A DNA stretch of 64,000 nucleotides from Bolinopsis microptera (taxonomy: Eukaryota > Ctenophora > Tentaculata > Lobata > Bolinopsidae), in NCBI RefSeq assembly GCF_026151205.1, contig NC_087076.1:3557902-3621901 (forward strand), read 5' to 3'. A program made the position numbers and the translations under genes. This document shows, piece by piece, positions 1 through 9,868 of the stretch. Below the pieces are notes generated by a model. That model made no database searches. It saw only the letters and a list, made by a program, of their open reading frames with translations, and was not told the origin of the DNA. How positions within the stretch are numbered: position 1 is the first letter of the stretch; every line of letters begins with the position of its first letter.

Positions 1-432
1 AATCACCTATTTGGTACTAAAAGATTCGTCTGATCAAGCTGATTACGATCCTGTAAAAATTATTTCAAAAAAACTGATACTTTTTGAGTAATAAGCATTT
101 TAATCTGCCATGTTTGGCCCTTTTTTACGATGAATTTTACTAAGTCGTTTAGGCCACATTTCATAGCTTAAAACTCAAAATTGAGAGAAATCCTGTTCCA
201 AAAAGCTTTCCATGATCATCAACTACACTCACAAGAAGTTTTGAAGCGATATCTGATGACCTGGGCGAGTGGTAAAATGTACAACTTTGGTGGTAGGCAA
301 AAATCCCAATTTTTCTGTACTGTGTAATTAATGTACTGTGTACTTAATGTACTGTGTACTTAATGTAATATAATGTATACTTAATGTACTGTGTAATTAA
401 TGTACTAAGTACTAACATATCTCGCCTGGCAG
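1..432 (+). other. Intron of the NRAMP gene, with short tandem repeat
   Basis: This is the 3' part of an intron ending in the acceptor CTGGCAG just before the first visible NRAMP exon. At about 317-418 it contains a degenerate tandem repeat of the unit TTAATGTACTGTGTAC. I see no coding potential in the rest. Confidence 0.6.
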
Positions 433-2292
433 GAAGTTGGAAGCGTTCTTCTGTTTCCTGATTGGAGTAATGGCGGTTATGTTTGGTATGGAGTACTTCT
501 GGCACCTCCCCGACCAGGTGGAGATCGTTAAAGGGTTCGTCCCGGGCTGGGGTTCAGGACATTGGGACACCACAGTTACTATTCAAGCTGTGGGAATGAT
601 CGGCGCTGTTATCATGCCACATAACTTCTACCTTCACTCTGCCCTCGTGCGATCTCGTGAGGTTTGTCATTTTCATCACATGTCAATTGTTAATACAATA
701 ATCTCACTCAATAATACTTCATTTAATGTATTTGATGGAAGGGTTCTCCGTTCTAGTTACCTTACTTGGCATATCTTCAGATCGACAGAACGAACAAGGG
801 AGCAGTTAGAGAAGCTAACAAATATAACTCTATTGAGTCAGGACTGGCCCTTGTCAGCTCATTTGTAATAAACTTCTTTGTGGTGTGCGTGTTTGCTAAC
901 GCGTGGTACTTCAACAACGGTCCTAATATGGACTGTAAAACTACTCTCAATCTCACAGGTAACAATCCCCGCCCATCCTTCCAACATAGTGAACATCCCG
1001 TCTTCTTCATTGTATTACACCAATCATTAATTTTAAACTAACCACCAGAAGGTATTGACTATTGACTACTAGTAAATAGCACTAATATCACCATAACTGT
1101 GCAGATGATTCAGTGGACCTCTATAGCGCCGGAGAGTATCTAGAATGTAAGTTTGGATCTGCTCTAAAATACATCTGGGCTATTGGTATCTTGGCTGCTG
1201 GCCAGAGTTCTACTATGACTGGCACTTACTCAGGTAATGGCGGTTTCTTTATCCATTTTCCCGATCTATGGCTTTTGAGGCAACGCTTCAAAAAATCATT
1301 ATCGAGGGTTAGAAATCGAGATTATTTCATGATATTATATAACGACCGAATTCGCATCCGTCCGCTCGACTATTATAGCTAGTGCATGCGCCATCTCTGA
1401 AGATGCTATGGTAATATTCGCAAAGTTATTTTATATTACGTAACTTCCGGGATGAAGCACTGTCGTAGATGCGCGGCGCTAAACAGAACCAAAAATCGAT
1501 AATTAGAACTTGCATACAGGACTGAGTGATTTAAATGAGTTGGAATAAGTTATATGAAAGGATGTAGATCGGGACATTGAGCGGCCGCCCTCAAAAGAAC
1601 TGCATTTCTTGTCGTCAGCGTAATCTGGCTAACGACAATTTATGGAGCTTAAATTAGAACCTGATCGTAGTTTCTCTCCAGCATTCTTTGTGTTATTGGT
1701 GAAAGGAGCGTGACTTATATTACTTATTTCAGGTCAGTTTGTGATGGAAGGTTTCATAAAACTGAAACTCCCTCGCTGGAAAAGGGTTCTGATCACTCGG
1801 AGTATTGCTATCTGTCCGACAGTCATCCTAGCAGTTGTCTCCAACAACAACATCGGCGAGCTCTCCAACTTGAACGACATCCTGAACATTCTCCAGAGCA
1901 TGATGCTCCCTTTTGCTCTGCTCCCCATCCTCCAGTTCTCCAGCGACAAGGCCATCATGGGCTGGTGCAAGTCACCAAAGAGCATTCTGGCTGTCATCTG
2001 GATTCTAGCTTTCCTGATATTTGGTATCAACGTTTACCTGGTTGTTGCTTCTGTGATAGGATTCAAGCTGAGTCATGGCTACATAGCCCTAGTGGTGCTG
2101 ATCTATGTTATCTACAGTGTAATTGTGGCCTACTTTCTCCTGCAAGCACTGAAGATAAGGGTTCCTCTGCTAGAAAAGTGGTTCCCGTCACCCGCTAATA
2201 GGGCTGATAATAAGAGAAATGTGGCCGATGCAGGACCTCATCAGTTTTCTGAGAGTGATAGAATTATTGAGAATGAAGTGTTTGGAGGGTAG
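433..2292 (+). CDS. NRAMP: NRAMP/DMT1-type divalent metal transporter, C-terminal half (5' exons outside window)
   Basis: SLC11-family proton-coupled importer of Fe2+/Mn2+ in plasma or endosomal membranes. Four exons can be joined: 433-661, 781-958, 1105-1233 and 1733-2292, all with GT-AG borders and matching phases. The first exon opens with KLEAFF and ends with the TM6 motif [16 protein letters not shown], whose Met-Pro-His contributes to the metal site. The second begins IDRTNK. The third ends [14 protein letters not shown], the family's conserved transport loop, which continues across the intron into GQFVMEGF. The last exon carries [10 protein letters not shown] and [11 protein letters not shown] plus at least two further hydrophobic helices, then a hydrophilic tail and TAG at 2290. 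The N-terminal helices, including the DPGN motif expected in TM1, lie upstream of the window. Family assignment is very secure. Invertebrate members are co-orthologous to SLC11A1 and SLC11A2, so no paralogue is claimed. Confidence 0.95.
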
Positions 2293-2766
2293 AAAGAGAA
2301 TTGAAAATATTTAGGTTTATTTGAACACGATTTACTGATTTGGCTCTAGCATACATCGATGAGGTTATGTTTCGGTTGAACAACGATCTTTATTTTGACT
2401 GTTTTAAATTAAAATGATGCCTGTAATACCGCTGAAATTATTTAAAAAACGATTCATTTTTCTGTCGGTTATGATTTTAGTGAATTTTTTACTAAACTCA
2501 GATTATTTTTTGATTATGATCAGTTTGCTCACAGGGAAGTGCTCTGCTTGCCAGTGCTTTTAAGCTGCAATTTCCGTCCCATTTTTACTTTTATGTTTTA
2601 ATTTTATATTATTTAATCTTCTGTAAATTTGAGTTATAAAATGTAATGAAGCAACGTTAACCCCTGATTTTTGGTAAAATTGTATGTTTGAAGTCGAACT
2701 CTAAACTCACACATGATCGCATATAATATATGATATATATAATATGATACAAAAGAATTGTCTATC

Positions 2767-2772
2767 AATAAA
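2767..2772 (+). terminator. Poly(A) signal of NRAMP
   Basis: AATAAA lies about 475 bases after the NRAMP stop codon and is the first canonical signal downstream, giving an AT-rich 3' UTR of roughly 500 bases. Confidence 0.5.
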
Positions 2773-3196
2773 ATATCCGTGATTGGTGATACAACAACTG
2801 GGTCATCTCACCCAATTTTGATTGTTGATAGGGTCAGATGACTCATGACTGATGTAGTGTGAAAAGTAATATTTTTTCTTTTCAATTATATTGACAAATT
2901 CGTCGTGACCTGTCCCACTCCCAGTTTAGAAATTAAGCATTTTATTTTGTTATCAAGGATTTGCGAGGGGCATTGTTATCGGTTTTTATTACGATGTGTT
3001 AATCAGTGCGAGCTACATTTCAATGGGCTATCTTCGGTTCGCGGTTGGGATGGATATCTTTGTATGCGATTAACACTTTATTTCAAAGAATACCACTAGC
3101 TTCTTCCCTGTTAAGTGTTACCACGGGCTTTCTAGTATATAGTAATAATATGATGGCATAAATTGAATTCTGTACTGCAAAATTACTCGTTCCTGT

Positions 3197-3335
3197 CACA
3201 ACTTGACGGATGTTACTCGTCTAAATTTCTTCGAAGTAGCGCGCGCCGCTTTCTTCTCGAAATGGCCCGACGGCATGAGCTACGAAGTAGCGCGCGCCGG
3301 GCCAGATCATTAACAATGGTCAATGATTGGGTGAC
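3197..3335 (+). repeat. Dispersed GC-rich repeat, copy 1 (family D)
   Basis: This stretch contains GACGGATGTTACTCGTC, a run around CTTCGAAG, and two AGTAGCGCGCGCC-type blocks. It recurs in reverse orientation at about 29071-29175, where the CGCGCGCTACTTCGTAG block and the ACGAGTAACATCCGTC end are easy to match. It has no coding character and is probably a short non-autonomous mobile sequence. Confidence 0.6.
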
Positions 3336-3412
3336 TGTAATCAATTAAATTTGATGAAACTTTCAGGAAATCTAAGTTTGATCAATATCTATAATCTCTG
3401 AAATTTCTGTGA

Positions 3413-3613
3413 ATGTTTATGAACATTATAGCCTGGGGTCCCCAGGTAAACATTTGATTGGACCTAGTTTATAGTTCATAGTTGTGGATAAGTCAGCCAC
3501 CTTAATGTTCAGGTTTCGTAGCACATAGCAGGGCAATGAACATAATTGTTTATTCCGCATCGTTATCAGTTATGCTTACCTGGGGACCCCAGGCTATAAT
3601 GTTCATAAACATG
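3413..3613. repeat. Short inverted-repeat element built on CCTGGGGACCCCAGG (family A)
   Basis: Left arm 3413-3454 and right arm 3572-3613 are near-perfect reverse complements of about 42 bases, each containing the palindrome CCTGGGG(A/T)CCCCAGG next to TATAATGTTCATAAAC. The right arm continues into GGAATGACAGACTGAGCGC and CCCAGTA. That tail also follows the palindrome at 31884-31950 and 62946-63030, and in reverse at 32690-32775, so this is one member of a dispersed family. Confidence 0.7.
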
Positions 3614-4727
3614 TAGACACCGAATAGAGATTAGGTGGAATGACAGACTGAGCGCTGCCCAGTAATTCGTTACTATGTATGCAGAGCTTCGTTGCTATAA
3701 TGGAAGGGATGGTATCATCAATCAACTTAGTATAATGCTTTTTGGTGTCCCTTAACTATTTAAAACACATATGTTGACTGTTGAGTCTCTAGTCGGATTT
3801 TATTGTAGTTCAGGCGATTCAGGGTTATGCAAAAGCCAGGCCCAAATTCATTTTAAAGTCATAGCAGCCACAGTACCAGGTTGCAGAGTTGGTTCATTAC
3901 TCAAAGCACACTTATCAAAAACGCAATCTATTAAGGCGTTTGATCAGTCAATTTAGTCATTACGATGACGTCCTTATATGGAGTAAAAATTTCCCCACAC
4001 TGATAAAAAAGATTCCCAATTAAGAATGAGATTAGTTTACATCCAATTAAAGACATCAGTGATTTCTCTCCGTGGAGACAGAGGTGCGAGAAAAAACATT
4101 GTTGATATTAACAGTCTAGATCTTAACTTGGAGCCACAAGGCCAAGGGTAAAAAATTTTTGATTGTTACGGGAATTTTTTGAATTCTTAAAGGGTTGATT
4201 TTATATAGGGTCATTGCTATATTATGTGTATATTGTTTGAATAATTTATATATTAAAGACATCTGACAGAAAAATGTTCTCCAAGTTACGTAAATATCAA
4301 TGGAAATGGACTTTGATGGATAAAACTAATTAGATTTGATCGAAGCCCAAACAATGGTTGGGATGTGATTCACACAATCAGCGTAAGAGTTAGCACTAAT
4401 ATCATTTAGGTCCGCATCAAACTAGCTCTGATGTAGTTCATGTTTTGTAATGTGAAAGGTTCCATTAATTTAAGGAGTAAAGTAGATTTCCATTAGCCAA
4501 TAGTAACCAGTGTCAAGCACTGGTCGTCCTAAGATAAGAGGGACTCTTCATTGCTTGGCTAAGGCCACATATACCAATGAGCATTAACTGCATAGTTTAG
4601 GAACTAGACTTCCCAGCTAGGCATACACATATACATGTGTGCATGTGAGTGAAGCTGTGCCGCAAAACCAAAATTACTGCAGAGGGAGTGGTGTGTGCTG
4701 AATTAAATTGTATATTGAAAATATATA

Positions 4728-5972
4728 CGAGTATATGCCTCACAGAATGGCTAGCCTCACAGAATGGCCAAATTTGTAAATGTTTTTGTAACTAATTTTT
4801 TATATAAGACTGGTAGGTTTTGTGGATACCATATGAAACAAAAGTCTTCTGGCAACACTTCCTGTGGTGAAATCATTAACTAGGACCACATTTTCTGGCA
4901 TAAATATGACTGTTTATGTAGAAATTTTTGAACTAAGTTTGCATTTTGGTGAGAACTTCTGGCACCAGTATGACAGAAGATGTTTAAAGAATAGTATTCA
5001 TCAAACAAAACGAACATTGTTCAATATAGGAAGAAAAAAATGCTAAAATGGTTACACGCCTCACAAAATGGCCAAAATATGCCTCACAAAATGGCAAAAA
5101 TTTAAAACTCCTTTTATTGATGTAGACATGTTAGTTTTGATGGTCTAAAGTATTCACAAGCTATTTATCATACAATAACACCCCAATCTAGCCGAATGAA
5201 GGTTATAAATCATGAAATCAGGGAATATGAACAACGCCTCATAAAAAAATGCTAAAATGGCTACACGCCTAGCCTCACAAAATGGCCAAAATATGCCTCA
5301 CATAATGGCCAAAATTTAAAACTCCTTTTATTGATGTAGACATGTTAGTTTTGATAGTCTAAAGTATTCACAAGCTATTTATCATACAATAACACCCCAG
5401 ATGAAGGTTATAAATCATGAAATCAGGGAATATGAACAACTCCTCACAAAATGGCCATTTTTGGTGTAGGAAATTATGCCCTTTTTATTCAGTTCTAAGA
5501 AATTTCACCTATATGGGGGTGTTAATGAGGCATATTTATACCAGCAGAATGCCTGAAACAAGAGCCAAAGGTTTTAGAAAAATAAAATTTTCTCGTTTTC
5601 ATTTTTTTTGGCCATTTTTTTAAATTTGTGAAATAATTTTTCACAGCTCAGTTTTTTCGTGAGTTTTAGGTTATTACCCCATTCCTTAATAGGTTTTCTT
5701 ACAACGTGTGGTGATAGAAATTTAAAAAGTATCTCCATCAAAAAATTATATTAGAAATTCAGATTTGGCCATTCTGTGGGGCATGTTTTTTTGGAGGAAG
5801 ATTTTCCGGCCAATTTTTCTCAAAGAAAAAATGATTATGAGATTAAATCAACCCCCGGGAAGAAAAATATGAGTGTCAACTTAGCTTCTTATGAGATAAA
5901 AACTGGAATAAAGTGTGTTTTGTGATTTTGAGAGACCTTCCTTTTTTGGCCATTCTGTGAGGCATATACCCG
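4728..5972. mobile_element. TA-flanked inverted-repeat DNA element (1,245 bp, non-autonomous)
   Basis: The ends are inverted repeats, CGAGTATATGCCTCACAGAA on the left and its complement with one change (CGGG for CGAG) on the right. A TA dinucleotide sits on each side (4726-4727 and 5973-5974), the target-site signature of Tc1/mariner-type transposons. The inside contains a direct duplication of about 150 bases (about 5043-5190 and 5251-5400) and many further copies of the end motif GCCTCACAAAATGGCC. No transposase-like reading frame is present. Boundaries come from the inverted repeats; superfamily is inferred only from the TA duplication. Confidence 0.7.
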
Positions 5973-5974
5973 TA

Positions 5975-6387
5975 GTAATGATAAATGATTTAAACATATG
6001 CCTGCTCAAATTTAGATATTTACAATCCACCTGATAGAACATAGATTTGTTGTAGCATTTAAAAAGATAATCCATAAACCATTCGTTAATGATAATTTTT
6101 TAAAAGGTGCGGTTCAAGTCGCAAATGGTGTAATATAACAAGAATTATGAAATAGGAATTAAATTTTGATAATTTTTCTTTAAAAACAACTATTGCAAGA
6201 TGGGGGCTTATAATTTGTATTTTTTTATTTGATTTTAAATAAAGGATACAATTTAGAAGTTGCTGCACCAAGATCATAAATAGGTAGCAACCAAAATATC
6301 AGATTAAAGAGGTGAGGAATATGCTCACGTGATAGGTTTCATAAGAATGAGACTTCGCTTCTCTCTACTCCAGAGCGTCCTCACAGC
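5975..6387. other. Intergenic spacer between two DNA elements
   Basis: AT-rich sequence without recognisable genes. It ends in the CTGTTCAAG that forms the flanking repeat of the next element. Confidence 0.4.
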
Positions 6388-6395
6388 TGTTCAAG

Positions 6396-8061
6396 GGGGG
6401 GGGGGGGGGGGGGATGCAACGACCATTAATGTCAGTAGATGGAATTTTGTCAAAACTGACATTGTCATTAATGGTCATTAATGGTCATTAATGGTCATTA
6501 ATGGTCATTAATGGTCATTAATGGTCATTAAATAATTGAAATTCTGAACTATCTTGGAAGCAACATGTCCAAGAAATTTACAATTATGATCACTTTGTAT
6601 CACTTCTATAAAGTTTCTCACAGCCCCCTACATAGATTGCCAGAGTCTCGTTTGAGAAAACGAATTAATATTCGCCTAATAGAGGCTCGGACCTCGGTTT
6701 CGGAATGAGTGCCAAGCACCATTCTGTTATACGTTGGTAACTTGTCTTGTCTGTTTGCTTGTTTGCATTTGACTTAGTATAAATGCTTGTTTGCAGTTGA
6801 CTTAGTATTTAAATGCTTGTTTACAGTTGACTTAGTATAAATGCTTGTTTGCAGTTGACTTAGTATACATGCTTGTTTGCAGTTTGCGTGGATTTGAATT
6901 GTATTGATTTATTTGTGTTGATTGCTTTTGATAATTTGGATTTTCAATACCTCCTCACAGTACCTTCTATGCCATCGTCGAACATTGCCATGGCAAGTAT
7001 TTCTCAACTCTGGTATAGGGCTGCTTTTAATCTAATGGTTTGATGTTACGATTTACTTTAATAGTAATTAGAATATTTTAAGCGAATGCTGAATCAGTTT
7101 CTTTTACTTATTTGTATACGTCGACGTCGAACAATTCGAAAGGGCGACTCATTAAGTGCTACCTTTGTTCCAAAAAAGGCTAAACGTCCCCTTCGTTGCC
7201 TCGGTACCATCTTATCAATGAGTGTCTCTGCTTCAAAAAAGGGCAACTGCAGATCTAGACGAATTCCTGCCGCATCAATTTGTCCCTATCATGATGACAG
7301 TGCTCGATTTTGGGTCAAAACTGCCGAAGGCAGAGTATTGAACTGTAAACGAATTGTTCTATCTAATCCTAGGAAAAGATCAGCTTTTTTGTTGTCCGAT
7401 TCAGACTGATGACGATGTATTTCATGAAGTGCTAAAGTTGAATAAGTTCATCTACTGTGTAATTACTATATAATCGACAAGCATAATGATTTGGCTAAAA
7501 TATAAATCTTGATATGATATAAGAACGGGAACGAAGTATTTAATTTTAATACCCGTGTTATTATTATTTTATTATTGATTGTTATTTTACTATTGATACG
7601 ATCTGATACTCCTAAATTGCCCTTTGAATTATTATTATTGATAACTATAAGTCACCAACTGTTATCTGGTTTAAATCCCGTGGCCGCAAAATTTGTTCTT
7701 CATTACATTCGAACTTAATAAATGTAATCCCTAACTCACTCTGGAATCCACTCAAGTGATATTCTGGAAGGTCTGCCTAACCACGGAAGATTCTATTCTA
7801 AGTTTTCTCTTTCGAATCTCTAATTGTAAATGTAAAATAATAACATATACTTGTAGTTAGTTAACTTAAGGTAGGGTCTAAGTGATGCAGGCGTCCGTCC
7901 TTTTCGCTCTAAGAAGTGCCGGAAAAAACATGACCATTAATGTCAGTAGATGAAATTTTGACAAAACTGACATTGTCATTAATGGTCATTAATGGTCATT
8001 AATGGTCATTAATGGTCATTAATGGTCATTAATGGTCATTAATGGTCGTTGCATCCCCCCC
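6396..8061. mobile_element. Poly-G-ended inverted-repeat element with subterminal ATTAATGGTC arrays (hAT-like?)
   Basis: The left end is an 18-base G run followed by GATGCAACGACCATTAATG. The right end is the exact complement, CATTAATGGTCGTTGCATC followed by C's. CTGTTCAAG is found on both sides (6387-6395 and 8061-8069), an 8-9-bp target duplication compatible with hAT-type insertion. Next to each end is a hairpin (AATGTCAGT...ACTGACATT) and a tandem array of the 10-mer ATTAATGGTC, at about 6471-6530 and 7976-8045. The interior has one 107-codon frame without transposase likeness. Superfamily is uncertain. Confidence 0.7.
7086..7409 (+). CDS. Basic hypothetical ORF inside the poly-G-ended element
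   Basis: A 107-codon ATG-initiated frame lies wholly within the transposable element. It is rich in Arg, Lys and Ser (IRRRRTIRKGD near the start, NPRKRSAFLLSDSD at the end), with four Cys and no recognisable domain. It looks less AT-biased than the flanking DNA. An upstream exon with MPSSNIAMASISQLW (about 6970-7014) could be spliced to it, but this is speculation. It may be a captured gene fragment, a remnant of element-encoded protein, or chance. Confidence 0.25.
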   Translation: MLNQFLLLICIRRRRTIRKGDSLSATFVPKKAKRPLRCLGTILSMSVSASKKGNCRSRRIPAASICPYHDDSARFWVKTAEGRVLNCKRIVLSNPRKRSAFLLSDSD

Positions 8062-8205
8062 TGTTCAAGAGGTCAGGGGAAAAGCTGTCAAAGAAGTCCA
8101 TGATGGATTCCTATTTCACTGTGTTTAATCTCCTTCTATATTGTGAATCATAGTATGACTGTTGGTATGACACCCAGCTTGGATAATCTGGCTGTTTTGA
8201 GTTAA

Positions 8206-9711
8206 GGCCAGAGGGGGGGGTAAATGGCACTTTTCTAGTTTTCACATATTTGATAATAGCTGCTGGAGACGAACAAGAAGAAAAAAACCGGATCAAAATC
8301 TGACCTTGCGTTCCTGAGATATCGCGCGCTAAATTTTGAGGTTTACCTGTAATTACATGTTAAACTGGATCTTTAAACGGCTGTAACTTTTTTGACCTTT
8401 CGATTCCTTAGTTGAGAAAACCGGCCACTCCCTGATCTTGAGGTTTGGTACAGTGGTTCCGTAGACAATTATCCTCATTTATTATGTGAGCGATTTTTTT
8501 TATTTGACTCGGTTCTCGAATTATGAGGTTAACCATGTCAAAAATTCGGAAAATTTAGCTGGTTAACCTCATAATTCGAGAACCGAGTCAAATTTAAAAA
8601 ATCGCTCACATAATAAATGAGGACAATTGTCTAAGGAACCACTGTACCAAACCTCAAGATCAGGGAGTGGCCGGTTTTCTCAACTAAGGAATCGAAAGGT
8701 CAAAAAATGTGTTTTGAGGTAGATGCAATTTAGTGTTTTCAAAATTTTGAATATTCACTGGAATGTATCACAGTTCGTTAGTTAGGACTTTTTATACACT
8801 TAATAACGTTTGCTTGATCAGACCTGGCCGTCCCCTAAATGATTTTAGCCACTTTCAGTAGTTAATGTCCTTGTATTGTAAAAAATGAGGTTAACCAAGA
8901 CTTCCTGTAAACACTAACTGCTTAAAATTTGGTTGTTAACCTCGCTTTAGACCATATAACACTGGGATTGGTTTATCAATATGTTATTATATATGTAGTA
9001 AAACATTTGCACAGTATAACGATTAAGGTTTTGAGGTTAACATGTAATTAACTGGTCAGATATTCAAAAAATGAGAGGTTAACCTCATTTTTTAGCCATT
9101 TACGGGTAAAATCTTCTACTAAAATATGGTCAGTTCAAATCACCTTTGTCACGTGATTATAGTTGTAGGCATTGTGATACCAATAGATACCTCACTTCGA
9201 TATTGTGGTACATTACATAAGTAAGAATCGTATGTATATTCCCTACGGTACCAAAATGTGATGGTTAACCTCATTTTTTTCATTTTCTCAAGATAAAAGT
9301 AAAGTCAATCAACACGTCATCTATTTAGAAATTTGTATACCGTAAACTTACCACGAAAATAATAACTCTATCATTTGATCTATTCTCGCTATATCTAAAA
9401 GAAGAGGTTAACCTCATTTAATCACGTTTGGATATTACTTTTTCTGATAATTATGAACCTAAAATTTAGAGTTTACATTTGCTGACCGAAATAACAAAAA
9501 ATTATGGCGTGTAATAAAATATGAACCTCAATTTTATTAACCTCAATGTTGTATAGTCAATTTTGTGAAAATCGGTTAACCTCAATTATAAAATAAAGTT
9601 AATCAGCTACAAATATGTGAATAGCAGCAATGTTTTTGTCATCAAAAATTAAATCGATTTAGAAAATAATATTTTGGTAGAATTTTTTGACCCCTTACCC
9701 CCCCTCTGGCC
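8206..9711. mobile_element. TTAA-flanked inverted-repeat element (piggyBac/Kolobok-like, non-autonomous)
   Basis: Both ends read TTAA then GGCCAGAGGGGGGG in inverted orientation (TTAA at 8202-8205 and 9712-9715). TTAA is the target duplicated by piggyBac and Kolobok transposons. The interior lacks a transposase frame. It contains a 147-bp-arm hairpin (8388-8707) and repeated GAGGTTAACCTC-type palindromes (for example near 8525, 8563, 9070, 9262 and 9404). It ends only about 160 bases before the CRTC start codon, so it forms much of that gene's proximal upstream DNA. Confidence 0.7.
8388..8707. repeat. Long hairpin, arms about 147 bp, 25-bp loop
   Basis: Positions 8388-8534 and 8560-8707 are reverse complements with only a handful of mismatches. 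For example, TTTGACTCGGTTCTCGAATT in the left arm returns as its exact complement in the right. The loop is about 25 bases. It lies inside the TTAA-flanked element. Confidence 0.9.
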
Positions 9712-9868
9712 TTAAGGAGATTGATAGAACCCTTGGTGTAATGACAGGCATTTCTAGTTTATTCCTTTCCAGCCTGCACTGGTACCTCAAACTTTTTGTC
9801 ACAGAATTATTAAACACTTTGCAGCTTATAGGAATGACATTAAAAGATGCGAGGACAACGTCACCAGG

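Larger units (their letters stand above)
2773..4727. other. Intergenic, gene-free, with dispersed repeats
   Basis: No exon-like stretch is visible. The segment holds a GC-rich repeat (3197-3335) and a small inverted-repeat unit (3413-3613), both described separately. The rest is unstructured AT-rich DNA. Confidence 0.5.
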
